Shown: one piece after another, positions 11,280-21,219 of the stretch | How the letters are laid out: the number at the start of each line of letters is the position of its first letter | Numbering within the stretch: position 1 is the first letter of the stretch | Origin: Tenrec ecaudatus | Taxonomy: Eukaryota > Chordata > Mammalia > Afrosoricida > Tenrecidae | Direction of reading: 5' to 3' | DNA: 64,000 nt | Assembly (NCBI RefSeq): GCF_050624435.1 | Contig: NC_134538.1 | Location: 129,996,937 to 130,060,936 of the forward strand | Position numbers and translations under genes: made by a program | The notes under the pieces: generated by a model | Seen by the model: only the letters and a program-made list of their open reading frames with translations | What the model was told of the DNA's origin: nothing | Database searches by the model: none

Positions 11280-12200
11280 GGAAGACATGCCAAATAAGAA
11301 CATGAGAAGATCTTCAACATCATTGACAATTGGAAAATGAAGATAGGAACCATCACACACCTATTAGAATGGTTTAAATAAATGACAACATTATATGTTG
11401 GTGATTATTCAGAGAAATTTAATCATTAATACACAACAGGCAGAAAAGTGTCATGATACAGCTACTCGGCAAAGCAGTTTGCCAGTTTCTTATAAACTAA
11501 CCACGGGATCACTATACTCAGGAATATCACGAAGGAAGGACGACTTGGGTTCACACATGAACCTGTATATAAATGTTCACAGCAGCTTTACTCATAACCG
11601 CCAAACATCGACAAGAGCCCAGATGTTCTTCAATGGGTGAAAGGTTAACTTGCTACAGTATCCTGCTTTGTTGTATAAAGAAATAAACTATTGATACACT
11701 AAACAACTTGGAAGAATTTTTAAGGAACTAAGCAGAATGCAAAAGGCAAATCCCCAAAGTTTACATTCTCGACTGTTCCATCTTTATATAAAAGATTGGA
11801 AATGAAAAAATTATGGAAATGGAAAACATATTGGTGGTTTCTAGATATAGGAGCACAGGATAAAGGTAAGGCTTTGTATTATCATAAAGAGGTACAGCCT
11901 CGGAAACACACAGAGATGGTTCTACCCTATCCTACAAGGTCACTATCAGTTGGCATGGACTGAATGGCAATAAGTGAGAGATATAGCATGGGTGGGGCAG
12001 GAAGCTTGTGGAAGGAGCAGGTAGATGGTGAGTGTGGTGGAAAAGGGTAACACAAGGGATCAAACACAAGGGATCATTGTGGTGATGTAACTTGTTCAAG
12101 ATCTTTACTATTGTGGGGGATTTATATACTTACGCATGTAATAATTTTTATGAAGCAAAATATATGTAATTGTATCACCCATTGAATACACAATGAAACT
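11280..12200 (+). repeat. Old L1 ORF2 end plus 3' UTR
   Basis: Retains decayed ORF2 wording in order: 'caacatcattgacaattgg', 'cagtttgccagtttcttata', 'ataaatgttcacagcagc', 'cagatgttcttcaatggg' and 'gttgtataaagaaataaa'. The 3' UTR that follows is interrupted by a SINE at 11884-11980. All frames are broken. Confidence 0.7.
11884..11980 (+). repeat. SINE fragment inside old L1
   Basis: 'aggtacagcctcggaaacac', 'ggttctaccctatcctacaa' and 'ggactgaatggcaataag' are the 3' half of the AfroSINE. The 5' half is missing. Confidence 0.7.
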
Positions 12201-12559
12201 TGGAAAAGTCTGAAACATCCAAGGCAGAGTGTATCAGTGTCTACACCTGGTTGTCATGTATTGTGTAGTTTCCCAAAATGTTACTATTTGAAACTGGGTA
12301 ACAGCAGCATTATAGTATCTCTTTGAACAAGGGCTTACAACTTCTTTTGAATCTATAATCTTCTCAACATAAGTTTTATCCAAGACAAATAAAATAAATA
12401 GCCTATATGCATGCATATCAGTATGAACTTTTAGAATTCTAGAGACAAATAAGAATACCTGTAAGCTTTCACAGAGAGAGAAAACATTCCATATATGTGT
12501 GGATATGTATATATACATATACATGAATCAGGAAACATATATATCAAGGTTATATCCTT
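12201..12559. other. No gene or repeat recognised
   Basis: AT-rich interval. The 96-codon minus frame (12234-12524) begins in a TA-rich stretch and has no motif. Confidence 0.4.
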
Positions 12560-13380
12560 TCATCATACTTCTTCAAACTGTAAACTGGACAATGTGAAGA
12601 TGTATGGGACCTCAGGACAAGAGAAAGGCTTATTAACAACTTGCAATATGCAGATAACATAATGTTGATGACTGAATGTGAGGGGATTTGAAGCACCTAC
12701 TGATGAAGATCAAGTATGGATGACTACTTAATGTAAAGGAAACCAAAATTTTCACTCCTGGACCAATACATAGCATTATGATAAACATAGAAAAGATTGA
12801 GTTGCCAAGAATTTCATTTTCTTGTATTCACCATCAATGCTTATAGAAGCAGTAGTAAAGAAATCAAATAATGTATTGCATCCGACAAATATGCGTAAGA
12901 CCTCATTATAATGTTGAAGAGCAACTTCAAAGTCTAAGGCACACCTGACCCGAGTCATGATATTTTCAAATGCCCCGTATGCTTATGAAAGTTGGACAGT
13001 GAACATGGAAGACCACAGAGAACTAATACAGTGGAATTGTGGTCTTAGCAAAGAACATTGAAAGTACTGTGGGCTGTCAGAAGAGCAAACAAATCTATCT
13101 TGGACTAAGTTTGGCCAGAAAGCTTCTTAAAGTGAGGATGACAAGAATTCATTTCATGTACTTGGAACACATTATCAGGTGAGGCCAATTTCTGGAAAAG
13201 GACATGATGCTTGGCAACATGGAAGGCTCAAGAAGCAGAAAAAGATTGTCAAGGAGATGGACGGACACAGTGGCTGCAATAAGAGGCTCCACTCTAGCAT
13301 GCATGGGCTGGTAAAGATGGTCAAAGAACAACGATGGCATTTTCAATGGTAGCAACTATGGGAGCGGAAGATAATTAATG
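12560..13380 (+). repeat. RTE/BovB-like LINE ORF2 3' part
   Basis: Decayed reverse-transcriptase region: 'caacttgcaatatgcagata' (the YADD-type motif area), 'accaatacatagcattatga', 'gaaagttggacagtgaacat', 'gccagaaagcttcttaaagt', 'gacatgatgcttggcaacat' and 'gacacagtggctgcaataag'. The order matches the RTE consensus; multiple stops and indels. Confidence 0.8.
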
Positions 13381-13394
13381 AAGTATAAGGAACC

Positions 13395-13475
13395 AACTAC
13401 TCACAGCCAACTAGTTGATTCTACTCATACAGACCCTGTGTGGCAAAGTCAACTGGTTCCACAGTTTCTAAGGTT
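13395..13475 (-). repeat. SINE 3' fragment
   Basis: 'agccaactagttgattctac' and 'agaccctgtgtggcaaagtc' correspond to the reversed SINE end. Short and diverged. Confidence 0.5.
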
Positions 13476-14576
13476 AGGAAAACAAACCGCCACATTTGTC
13501 CTTGAGAGCAGATAGTGGGTTAGTTAGCAGATGGGCATTTGTGGTTTTTCTTTTTTTCCAAATGTAATTAGACTCCAAATATTGACCTACTATGTGGCCT
13601 TTTCTTTGGAATTGCCTGGAGAAATGCTGCATGAATGTTAGTAGGTAAACTAAGAAAGAACAGATGAGGTTCCAAAATCCGCTGCAGCAACTCAAACATG
13701 GTGAGGCAACACTCCAAGATGGTTTGGGGGACATGACATTGTTAAAATGATTAAACAAAGTGTTATAAAGGAAGGAAAAATCCAGAATATACTGAAGAAC
13801 TTAAGATGTAACATGGCACTGATAAACACATCATCATAAAACTATTATATTGACATAAACAAAATTAAAATAATAAAGAGATGGAATATGAGGAGATTTG
13901 GTGAGGGTATAGACATAGCAAAAGAGAACTAAAGGCTCCGGTTCTGCAGTACAAAGTAAATAGATGTGCATAGAACTTAAAAAAAGAAGAAAATCAATTC
14001 ATAACAACATATATACATTAATCACAGATATGAATGAAAATGCCAAAAGAATCAGTCCCAAAATATTTTAAAATGGGTACCTAAGGGATGTATCCATCAG
14101 GGGGAAGTAAAAATACACCAGATATCATTGTGAGCATTTCAAACAGAATTGATTTTCTTATACTGTTTTCAAAAGCCAAAGGCTGAGCCATGTCAAACCC
14201 CAAATTGGGAACAGAAGGAAGCCACTCTGTCCTTGAGATTGAGGGAGAGGAAGGTCAAGGTGTTATTTGAGCCAAGAGGCTGGGTTCACCTGGTGAAAAC
14301 TGAAAACAAGCCAGACTTGCCAGCCAGGAGCTGATGATGCTAACTGAAGCAGAGAGAAAGGAAGAAATACTTGGTGCTTTCCTTGGTTAGAATGCATTGA
14401 GATATGCTACATGCCAAGGAGTCTAGGTGTAGTACAAATTAAGTACACCAAATTCAACAAAGGTGATTATTTCTAAGCATTATTGATTATTTTATCCTTT
14501 TTTCTTCTTGCTTCCCCCCACTAAATTTATAATGAATATGTACAATTTGGAGTATTGTGAGTAAAATGGAAATGTT
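13476..14576. other. No gene or repeat recognised
   Basis: Unique-looking DNA; the 94-codon minus frame 13474-13758 has no family motif. Confidence 0.4.
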
Positions 14577-14613
14577 TAAATATATATATATTTAAATACA
14601 TATATATATATAT
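14577..14613. repeat. TA-rich simple repeat
   Basis: Alternating TA runs broken by tttaaata, about 37 bp. Confidence 0.85.
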
Positions 14614-15437
14614 GATTTTTTCTTTAGGAGAAAGTATTTTCAAGCCCCTAAAGTTGATTATTTATTTCCACAGTGCTAGGATAGAACACTAAAATTAGGG
14701 AGGGAACAAAATGTGGGTTCCCTTCTGCCACATGACATGATTTATTTTGTCTGGAGCCCATTCCTAGGACCACAATCCAAGATTCAAGGTCTGTAAAATC
14801 ATAGGTAACCCGTCATGACTTCCTGTCCATAGATACAATGGTCACAGAGAGGTAAATAAAAATGGAAAGTGAATGCTAAACCATAAAGAATTTAACAAGC
14901 TTTCTGGAAAGGTGACTGAGGAAGAAAGAGGCATCCATTTAGTTGGCTTATCCAGGGCTCTGGCATCATTTATGAGGGGAAACTGGAAAATGGAGCTCAA
15001 TGGTCTTAAAATGTTATAGGAGGCTCGTCACTATAAAGCCTGCACTCTAACTTCTCTGTCGGGTGTGTATTCAATGGTCTCAGAACTGGAATACAGACAC
15101 TTAAGGAGCCTGGCCGCACACACTGCTTCTTAGAAGGAAAGAGTGAGAGAAGGCTGGATGGAGGGACAAAGTGATCCTTGTTAACAGAAGTATGTGTGGT
15201 CCCGAGGGAGCCAGCTCTCAGAAGGCACCGATTACGTAAGAAGCCCCAGGGAAACCAACTGTCCCTTCCAGTGAGAGGTCAGAGTGACACTGATTGTTCA
15301 TGCTCCTTCAGGACATAGGGATTCCTTGTCATTTTCACACCATAGGAAGTCATGGATATGCTTAATTGTATTAAAGCAAGATCATTAAGTAGTGGAAGTT
15401 TTATCATTCTTTCTCAAAAATAAAATTGGGGAGTGAC
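14614..15437. other. No gene or repeat recognised
   Basis: Unique-looking interval; no open frame over 60 codons is assigned here. Confidence 0.45.
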
Positions 15438-15911
15438 CCCAAAGATCTTTTTTTTTAACATTTTATTAGGGACTCACACAACTCTTATCACAATCCATAC
15501 ATATACATACATCAATTGTATAAAGCACGTCTGTACATTCCCTGTCCCAATCATTCTCAAAGCATTGGCTCTCCACTTAAGCCCTTTGCATCAGGCCCTC
15601 TTTTTTTTTCCCCTCCCTCCCCACTCCCCCCTCCCATTGTGCCCTTGGTAATTTATACATCATTATTTTGTCATATCTTGCCCTATCCGGAGTCTCCCTC
15701 CCCCCACCCTTCTCTGCCGTCCCTCTCCCAGTGAGGTGGTCACACGTGGACCCCTGTAATCAGTTCCCCCTTTCCAACCCACTTGCCTTCCGCTCTCCCA
15801 GCATCGCCCCTCACACCCCTGGTCCTGAAGGTATCATCCACCCTGGATTCCCTGTGCCTCCAGCCCCCATATGCACCCGTGTACAACCTCTGCCCTACCC
15901 AAAGATCTTTT
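15438..15911 (-). mobile_element. 5'-truncated L1 with 14-bp TSD
   Basis: The body at 15452-15897 is the reversed L1 3' end ('cattttattagggactcac' through 'cccatatgcacccgtgtac'). It is flanked by cccaaagatctttt at 15438-15451 and 15898-15911, a 14-bp exact duplication. The 446-bp length shows strong 5' truncation. The frames at 15433-15949 are not genes. Confidence 0.9.
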
Positions 15912-16432
15912 CTACCAGATTTCCGGTGACCTCATGGCAAAATACCTAAAAGAATATTATAGAATTTAGGGAACAGCAAGGTGTATGTTTTCAAATTGTA
16001 TCCTCATCAGTATTAACAAGCAACTTTCAATATGAGCTGCTGGAGGGAGTGATCATGCTGACTACCCACAAACCATGCCTCACTATCTGTCCTTACTAAT
16101 GAGTCCTTGCTCTATGCTGTCGAGCGGGGGGTACACTGAAGCAAGATGATCACAGTGTAAAGAAGCGCCAGGAGTGGAGAGACCCAGAGATCTCTGCACC
16201 TTGAATCCCTTTGCTCCAGTGAGACAGAGCTGTGACAACAGAGGAGCAGCAGCAGCAGCAGTGGCCAGTAGAACCAAGTTCATAAGAACCGACAGAGCAA
16301 GGAAACCTGAGTGGCTTCCATTGATGTTAATGGTGAAGTGGAGTGATGTTGGGTATGTATCAGCAGCATGAAAGGACCACTTTAGGACTTGCCTAAGGGG
16401 GGTAGAGGCCAAGGGCAGCATGTCTGAAAGTC
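15912..16432. other. No gene or family recognised
   Basis: Moderately GC-rich. It contains (CAG)n near 16245-16262 and a 131-codon minus frame (16083-16478), most likely chance. It may be the 5' part of the repeat whose tail starts at 16433. Confidence 0.4.
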
Positions 16433-16718
16433 TGGGAACCAGAGAGACTTGCCTGCAGTCTCTGCTGAAAAGAGGCACTCCTGACTGGAGATCTGGTGTA
16501 CCCTGAGCATTTCTGATCTTGAATATAAACTTTTAACCTTTGTGATGAACCCCTTAACTGTGAGTATTGCTTGTACATTTGGTGTGGTCATTTCATGGGA
16601 TTATCAAGCCCGGGGGATGAAGTAGAGAGTGCTTAGGGGGAACAATTTTTGGTGCTAGAATTGGTAGAAGACTGAATGGTGAAGGCATACCTGACCTTGA
16701 CCACATAGGAATTGGCCT
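16433..16718 (+). repeat. Unclassified repeat R, copy 2
   Basis: Unbroken counterpart of 9444-9571 plus 10580-10676: 'tgggaaccagagag', 'gagcatttctgatcttgaat', 'gtgagtattgcttgtaca', 'gggattatcaagccc' and 'cctgaccttgaccacatag'. It shows that the L1 at 9572 interrupted copy 1. Confidence 0.6.
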
Positions 16719-16754
16719 AGGGATGATGTGGAGTTTGCAAATTGATCACCGGGT

Positions 16755-16834
16755 TTTGTCTTTTTGACCCTGAGTGGGTTTGAACAACCAGCTTTTTGAC
16801 TAATAGTCAAGGGCTTGCCTTTGCACCACACAGG
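16755..16834 (-). repeat. SINE tRNA-like head fragment
   Basis: 'gagtgggtttgaacaaccag' and 'cttgcctttgcaccacacag' are the reversed tRNA-related head of the SINE. It directly abuts the tandem array. Confidence 0.65.
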
Positions 16835-17085
16835 AACCCCAATGACAAAATAACCCCAATGACAAAATAACCCCAATGACAAAATAACCCTGCTATTTCA
16901 GACTAGTGTTAATCAAGCTTGCTATTAACCCCAATGACAAAATAACCCCAATGACAAAATAACCCTGCTATTTCAGACTAGTGTTAATCAAGCTTGCTAT
17001 TAACCCCAATGACAAAATAACCCCAATGACAAAATAACCTGGCTATGTCAGACTAGTGTTAATCAAGCTTGCTATTTACCAGATT
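16835..17085. repeat. Nested tandem array (17-bp within 75-bp units)
   Basis: The 17-mer aaccccaatgacaaaat occurs at 16835, 16852, 16869, then 16927, 16944, then 17002, 17019. Each cluster is followed by a 41-bp spacer containing 'cagactagtgttaatcaagc'. The spacers start at 16886, 16961 and 17036, an exact 75-bp period. The second and third units have two 17-mers each while the first has three. Confidence 0.97.
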
Positions 17086-17309
17086 GAGAAGCTCTGCAGG
17101 CCCAGTGGGTGAAGAGTTGGTCTCAAAGGCAGTGAGATTCGTTTATTAATAAAATTACTAATCATGCTGTTATCTGCACCAATGGCACACGATGTCCATG
17201 TTCTGGCTTATAAAAAATACATTAATTAAAATTCATAAATAGACATAAAGGGTCCAAATCTCATGATACCCCCTATCATCTATCAAGACTAGTATCATTA
17301 AAACTTTGC

Positions 17310-17425
17310 CCACATTTTTCAATAAATGTTGCACAAGCACTTGTTCTCTATCAGGCAACATGGCAGGCACTGGGGACATCAAGGTAATTAAACTTGACGT
17401 ATGCCCATAAGGAACACATTACTAC
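17310..17425 (-). repeat. Probable L2 3' fragment
   Basis: 'tcaataaatgttgcacaagc', 'ggcaggcactggggacatc' and 'atgcccataaggaacacatt' follow the reversed L2 3' end wording. Confidence 0.5.
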
Positions 17426-17519
17426 CCCCTAACTGAAGACGATTTATGTCACTTGAATCTAATCTTGAATCAATCCTTGGTCCTATTACAGAATTGTTCC
17501 TCCCTATAGGAAGAGCAGA

Positions 17520-17700
17520 GAAGTCCTGGTGGCAGGGTCAGATAAGTGTGAACTGCGTTCCACAAGGTCGGCAGTTCAAACCCATCAGCAGTTCTGTGAA
17601 GACGAGGCCATCTGCTCCCATTAAAATTACATACACCCTCTATACTGTAGATGCCACTGTGAGTCGACATCAACTTGATGGTAGTGAATTGATTGAAATT
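17520..17700 (+). repeat. AfroSINE-type SINE
   Basis: 'agtcctggtggcagggtcag', 'caaggtcggcagttcaaacc' (box B-like region) and 'gtcgacatcaacttgatgg'. Nearly full length. Confidence 0.8.
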
Positions 17701-18149
17701 TGATGGATATGTTGGAAACAATTCCATGGGAGTGAGGGTTTTTTTGTTTTGTTTGTTTTTTAACTCATAGAAATAGTCACAGAACCTCTTAGGGACAAAA
17801 GAGATGACATATCCGAGTAGCAGGTGGCTGTGATTCTTCTCCATCTTTGTACATTAGACAGCAAGGGGGGATTTCACATTACTGCAGGCAGGATACATGT
17901 TTTTTATTGGTTTACTTCTTAAATATCTCCTTTCTTTTAGAAATAGAGAAATAACAGGATCATGACATCGTGAGAACACATGATTTCTTATTTAATATGG
18001 AAGCATTATAACAAAAGGTATTGGGTAACAGAGGCTAAACTGAACTGAGCCATTCTTCAATTCCAAATGAGAAACAACACATTTCCATGAGCCAACAGTT
18101 GACTTATCTGGTGGATTTTGTCTTCTCAATGGACTCATAATTGCTGTAT

Positions 18150-18300
18150 AATAAACACAGGAGCCCCTGTAGCATGATAAGTAAGTTACAAGTTGGACTG
18201 CTAACTGAAAGGTCAAAAGTTCAAAGCTACCAGCTACACACAAGGACAAAGATGAAATTTTTTAAGCCTGTAAAGAGGTTCAGGTTCTGCCACTGGGCAT
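18150..18300 (+). repeat. SINE fragment
   Basis: 'aggagcccctgtagcatgat', 'actgctaactgaaaggtc' and 'caaagctaccagctacac': SINE head and middle, missing the 3' end, cut off by the next SINE. Confidence 0.7.
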
Positions 18301-18505
18301 TAGTAAGGAGCCCTTACGCCTTGGTGTAGTAGTTTTGTGTTGGTCTGTGATCCCCGTGGGCAGCAGTTTGAAACCACTAACATCTGCAAGAGAGAAATAC
18401 TAGGCTTTCTACTCCTTAAACAGTTGTAGTCTTGGTAACCCACAGGGATCTCTATGAGTCAGTACTGACTCACTGGCAGTTTGTTTGGTTTTGGTTTGAG
18501 TAATA
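18301..18505 (+). repeat. AfroSINE-type SINE, tenrec-like body
   Basis: 'gcccttacgccttggtgtag', 'gagagaaatactaggctttc', 'gtaacccacagggatctcta' and 'gtactgactcactggcagtt' with a 'tggttttggttt' tail. The long middle (aggctttctactcc...cttggtaacccacagg) recalls the tenrec form of the SINE. Confidence 0.8.
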
Positions 18506-18644
18506 GTTAGAAGCTGCTATCTCACCTTTAGTATGTGCTGCAATCTGGTGGGGCCTTCTATATAACTATATAACTTGGAAGAAAACAGCCTCTTCGTACT
18601 AATCCTAGTGCCAGAGGTCCCTTGGGACATAGGTGTCCCGCTAC

Positions 18645-18860
18645 TTGTATCAGGAGTCTTATTTGCATAGTGGTTATGCATTGGGCTATGATCTGAGAGG
18701 ACAACAGTTCAAATCCACCAGTCACTCCACAGGAATGAAATAGCATTTTCTGCTGCCAAAAAGAGTTACAGACTATTAAACCCACAAGGGCAATTCTTTC
18801 TTGTCATATAGGATCACTGTAAGTCTGCCTCAACTCCCAGGCAGTGAGTTCTGAGTGAGC
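18645..18860 (+). repeat. AfroSINE-type SINE
   Basis: 'aggagtcttatttgcatagt', 'caacagttcaaatccaccag', 'aaaaagagttacagactatt' and 'actcccaggcagtgag'. Third SINE in one 700-bp cluster, all in the same orientation. Confidence 0.8.
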
Positions 18861-19639
18861 AATTGTATCAAAATCACCATTATCTCAAAAAGTTTTATTT
18901 CATTCAAATATATTTTAATTACTAAAACCCCATTATTTCAACAACAAAATTCAAAGTAGTTAATAGTTAGATTTTTAAAAGTACAAAAATAATTTAAAAT
19001 GATAAAGAAACTATCATGATATATTTTTATATCTCATTATTTTCTGGATTATTATCCTATCATAGATCACAGTTTAAAACCAAATTTTCACTAGTCAAGC
19101 CTTGTCCCATCATAGTAACAAATGTAACTTACACAGATAATTTATCATTGTTTTGGATCAGATCAGGCATTACCTTCTCACACATGTATCTTCTCGGTGA
19201 CTCCTCTGACATGAGTCTCAGTGAGTGCTTTCCATATGTAATAATAGGGCCTCCTTAGCTGAGGGCAGAGTGTCACCTGGATCAGCCTGAGTGACAGGTG
19301 AGAGTTTGGCATATGCTTGCAAGGAGAGGGACTCTTTAATTAGCACAGTGGCACACAAGTGCCTTGGATACTTTGCTCCCAAACTGATAACTGTAATAGA
19401 TGCTGACAGAAGATCCCTAGTCTTTGACTAATTATATTCCTTAAGTCACAGCACTTCTTATTAAAAATAGGGTTATTATTAAAATCCCAATATTCTTTAA
19501 CCTAAGAGTCTACGATTATAGATTTTTTCAGATTATAGATTTTTAAGCTTTTATCTCCCACTCCATGGTCTGAGAGCTGATACACAGGTGTTCTTCAAAC
19601 GCAATTCAAGAGATTGTCTTTTCTAAAACTGGTGCCAGA
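18861..19639. other. No gene or repeat recognised
   Basis: AT-rich unique-looking DNA; the 80-codon frame 19016-19258 has no motif. Confidence 0.45.
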
Positions 19640-20015
19640 ACCAATGGAAATCTCTATGAAAAATATGTAAAACTATGAACTCTAATCCATACTTTTAGTA
19701 TAAAAATTAGTTCAAAACAGAGCTAGATTGACATGTAAAATGACAAAACTTCTAGAAGACACAAAGACAATGATCTACTATTTTGTGCAATATTTTCTGA
19801 AATATGAAAAGGTACAAAATTTTCATAGAAAATTTTTCATTGTATTTTAATTCCATTTTTGCACAAAGTTTTTGAACTTCACTCACACAACAACAAGAAC
19901 GTGATCATAGAGAAATCAATCAATATACTGAATTTGATCAACTTATTTAATGTTTACATTTAAAAGTAGCTGTTAAAAATGAGAATGCGGGTCACTAATA
20001 GGAAGAAATTATTTT
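19640..20015 (+). repeat. Old L1 ORF2 fragment, left half
   Basis: 'aaaacttctagaagacacaa' and 'agctgttaaaaatgagaatg' follow ancient L1 ORF2 wording upstream of the site where the full-length L1 inserted. The fragment resumes at 28838. All frames are broken. Confidence 0.6.
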
Positions 20016-20029
20016 AAGAACATATAACC
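20016..20029 (+). repeat. L1 target-site duplication, left copy
   Basis: aagaacatataacc, identical to 28824-28837. The preceding bases give TTTT/AA at the junction, the L1 endonuclease preference. Confidence 0.95.
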
Positions 20030-21219
20030 GGAGTCCGGGAAGATGGCCGACAGGGACACCCGCATACTCTGAGAGCTCCTCCAAACAAAGCGGGATTGGC
20101 GACCAGGTAGCTGCATAGTAAGAGTCTGGTGAGTGAAATATCCCCCAGGGACAGCACCCCAGTCCCACCCCACGTATTTGTCCTGAGCAGGGGTCTAGGT
20201 GAAAGAGGACCGGACTCGTGGGACATCTCTGGTCACTAAGCTGCCGTGAGCTCACTGGCGACCGGCCTAGGCTCCATCCCCAAATCGGACCCCAGCCCAG
20301 AGCCGCTTGCCTGCCCTGCCTAGACAGGCGCAGCAGGTCACGCTCCCCTACACCAGCGGCCCACTCCCCACTCGCGGATCCCCACTGGGAGAGAAGCTTT
20401 CCTCTCCCGCGGTTCCCCTCTCCCTGCAGGGCAGCGATCTGCCCTCGGGCCCGCATCCCTCCCTCCATTCATCCAAGCTCAGGGGAGCGGACCAGCGGGT
20501 TGTCTGGCGACCCCCACGGGGGACCATCCACCCGCACCGCTGCCGCGGACCTCTCCACCTGCCCTCCGTGCGCCGGCCTCCCACCCCCGCCCGCCCCCGC
20601 CCGCCCCTGGCAGCCTAGCGCCAGCTCCACTCCTGGCCGGGACCCTGCACTGAGCACTTCCCGCCGACGGGAGCCATAGCCCAACCCGCGCCTGTCCCGG
20701 ACCCTGAGCTTCCGCGGAGCGCCGCGCCCCGCGCTGCTGAGTCTGCCCACCAAGGGCCCCTCCCTGTGCAAGGCACAAGAGTAGGTGCCCTCCCCAGGGT
20801 GCTGCGGGGACCCCGGCGGCGGCGACTCTGAGCCTGAGCGGAGGAAGGGCGCCATTGCCCCCTGCGGTTTCACACCAAGCCACTACGGTCGCGGGGTTCT
20901 GAGCTCAGAGCAGGGCGGAGAGCGAACACCATTGTTCCCTGCAGTGTCGCGCCACTGTCTGCGCAGCTGTCTGAGGGGCCTCCCCGCGCCCGCTCACAGC
21001 CCGGGCTGATCAAACATTCCACCTGCAGTGGAGCCTGGGACTCGGCTTTGCAGTCCCTGAGGAGCCGTCAGTGAGCTCCAGCCAGCTCTCACCACCTGGG
21101 GGCCCTGTGGGGTCCCCAGTGCCAGCCCTAAGCCTGCCGCAGCCTGCCCCAGCCACCCCAGGAGACGGCACAGTGGCCTGAGCCTCCACACAATAAGGTT
21201 ACTCCTGTCTCCCAGAAGC
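20030..21219 (+). promoter_or_regulatory. L1 5' UTR / internal promoter
   Basis: The first 1.19 kb is GC- and CpG-rich, unlike the AT-rich surroundings. It opens with ggagtccgggaagatggccg; the aagatggccga at 20040-20050 matches the YY1 site found at the start of human L1, which fixes the transcription start. No tandem monomers of the mouse type are seen. Several long frames here on both strands (for example 20218-20679 + and 20479-20883 -) mostly reflect the scarcity of stops in GC-rich DNA. A 5' UTR promoter role is known for the family and inferred here. Confidence 0.85.

Noticed and set aside
16835-17085. CRISPR array
   Set aside because: The 17-bp units are directly adjacent and the spacers are identical to each other; the context is mammalian. 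It is a tandem repeat.
20218-20679. 153-codon + strand frame and several overlapping frames in GC-rich DNA
   Set aside because: They lie in the L1 5' UTR, where stops are rare, and run in several frames on both strands at once.
20030-21219. CpG-rich block as the CpG island of a host gene
   Set aside because: It begins exactly at the L1 TSD and leads into ORF1, so it is the L1 5' UTR.
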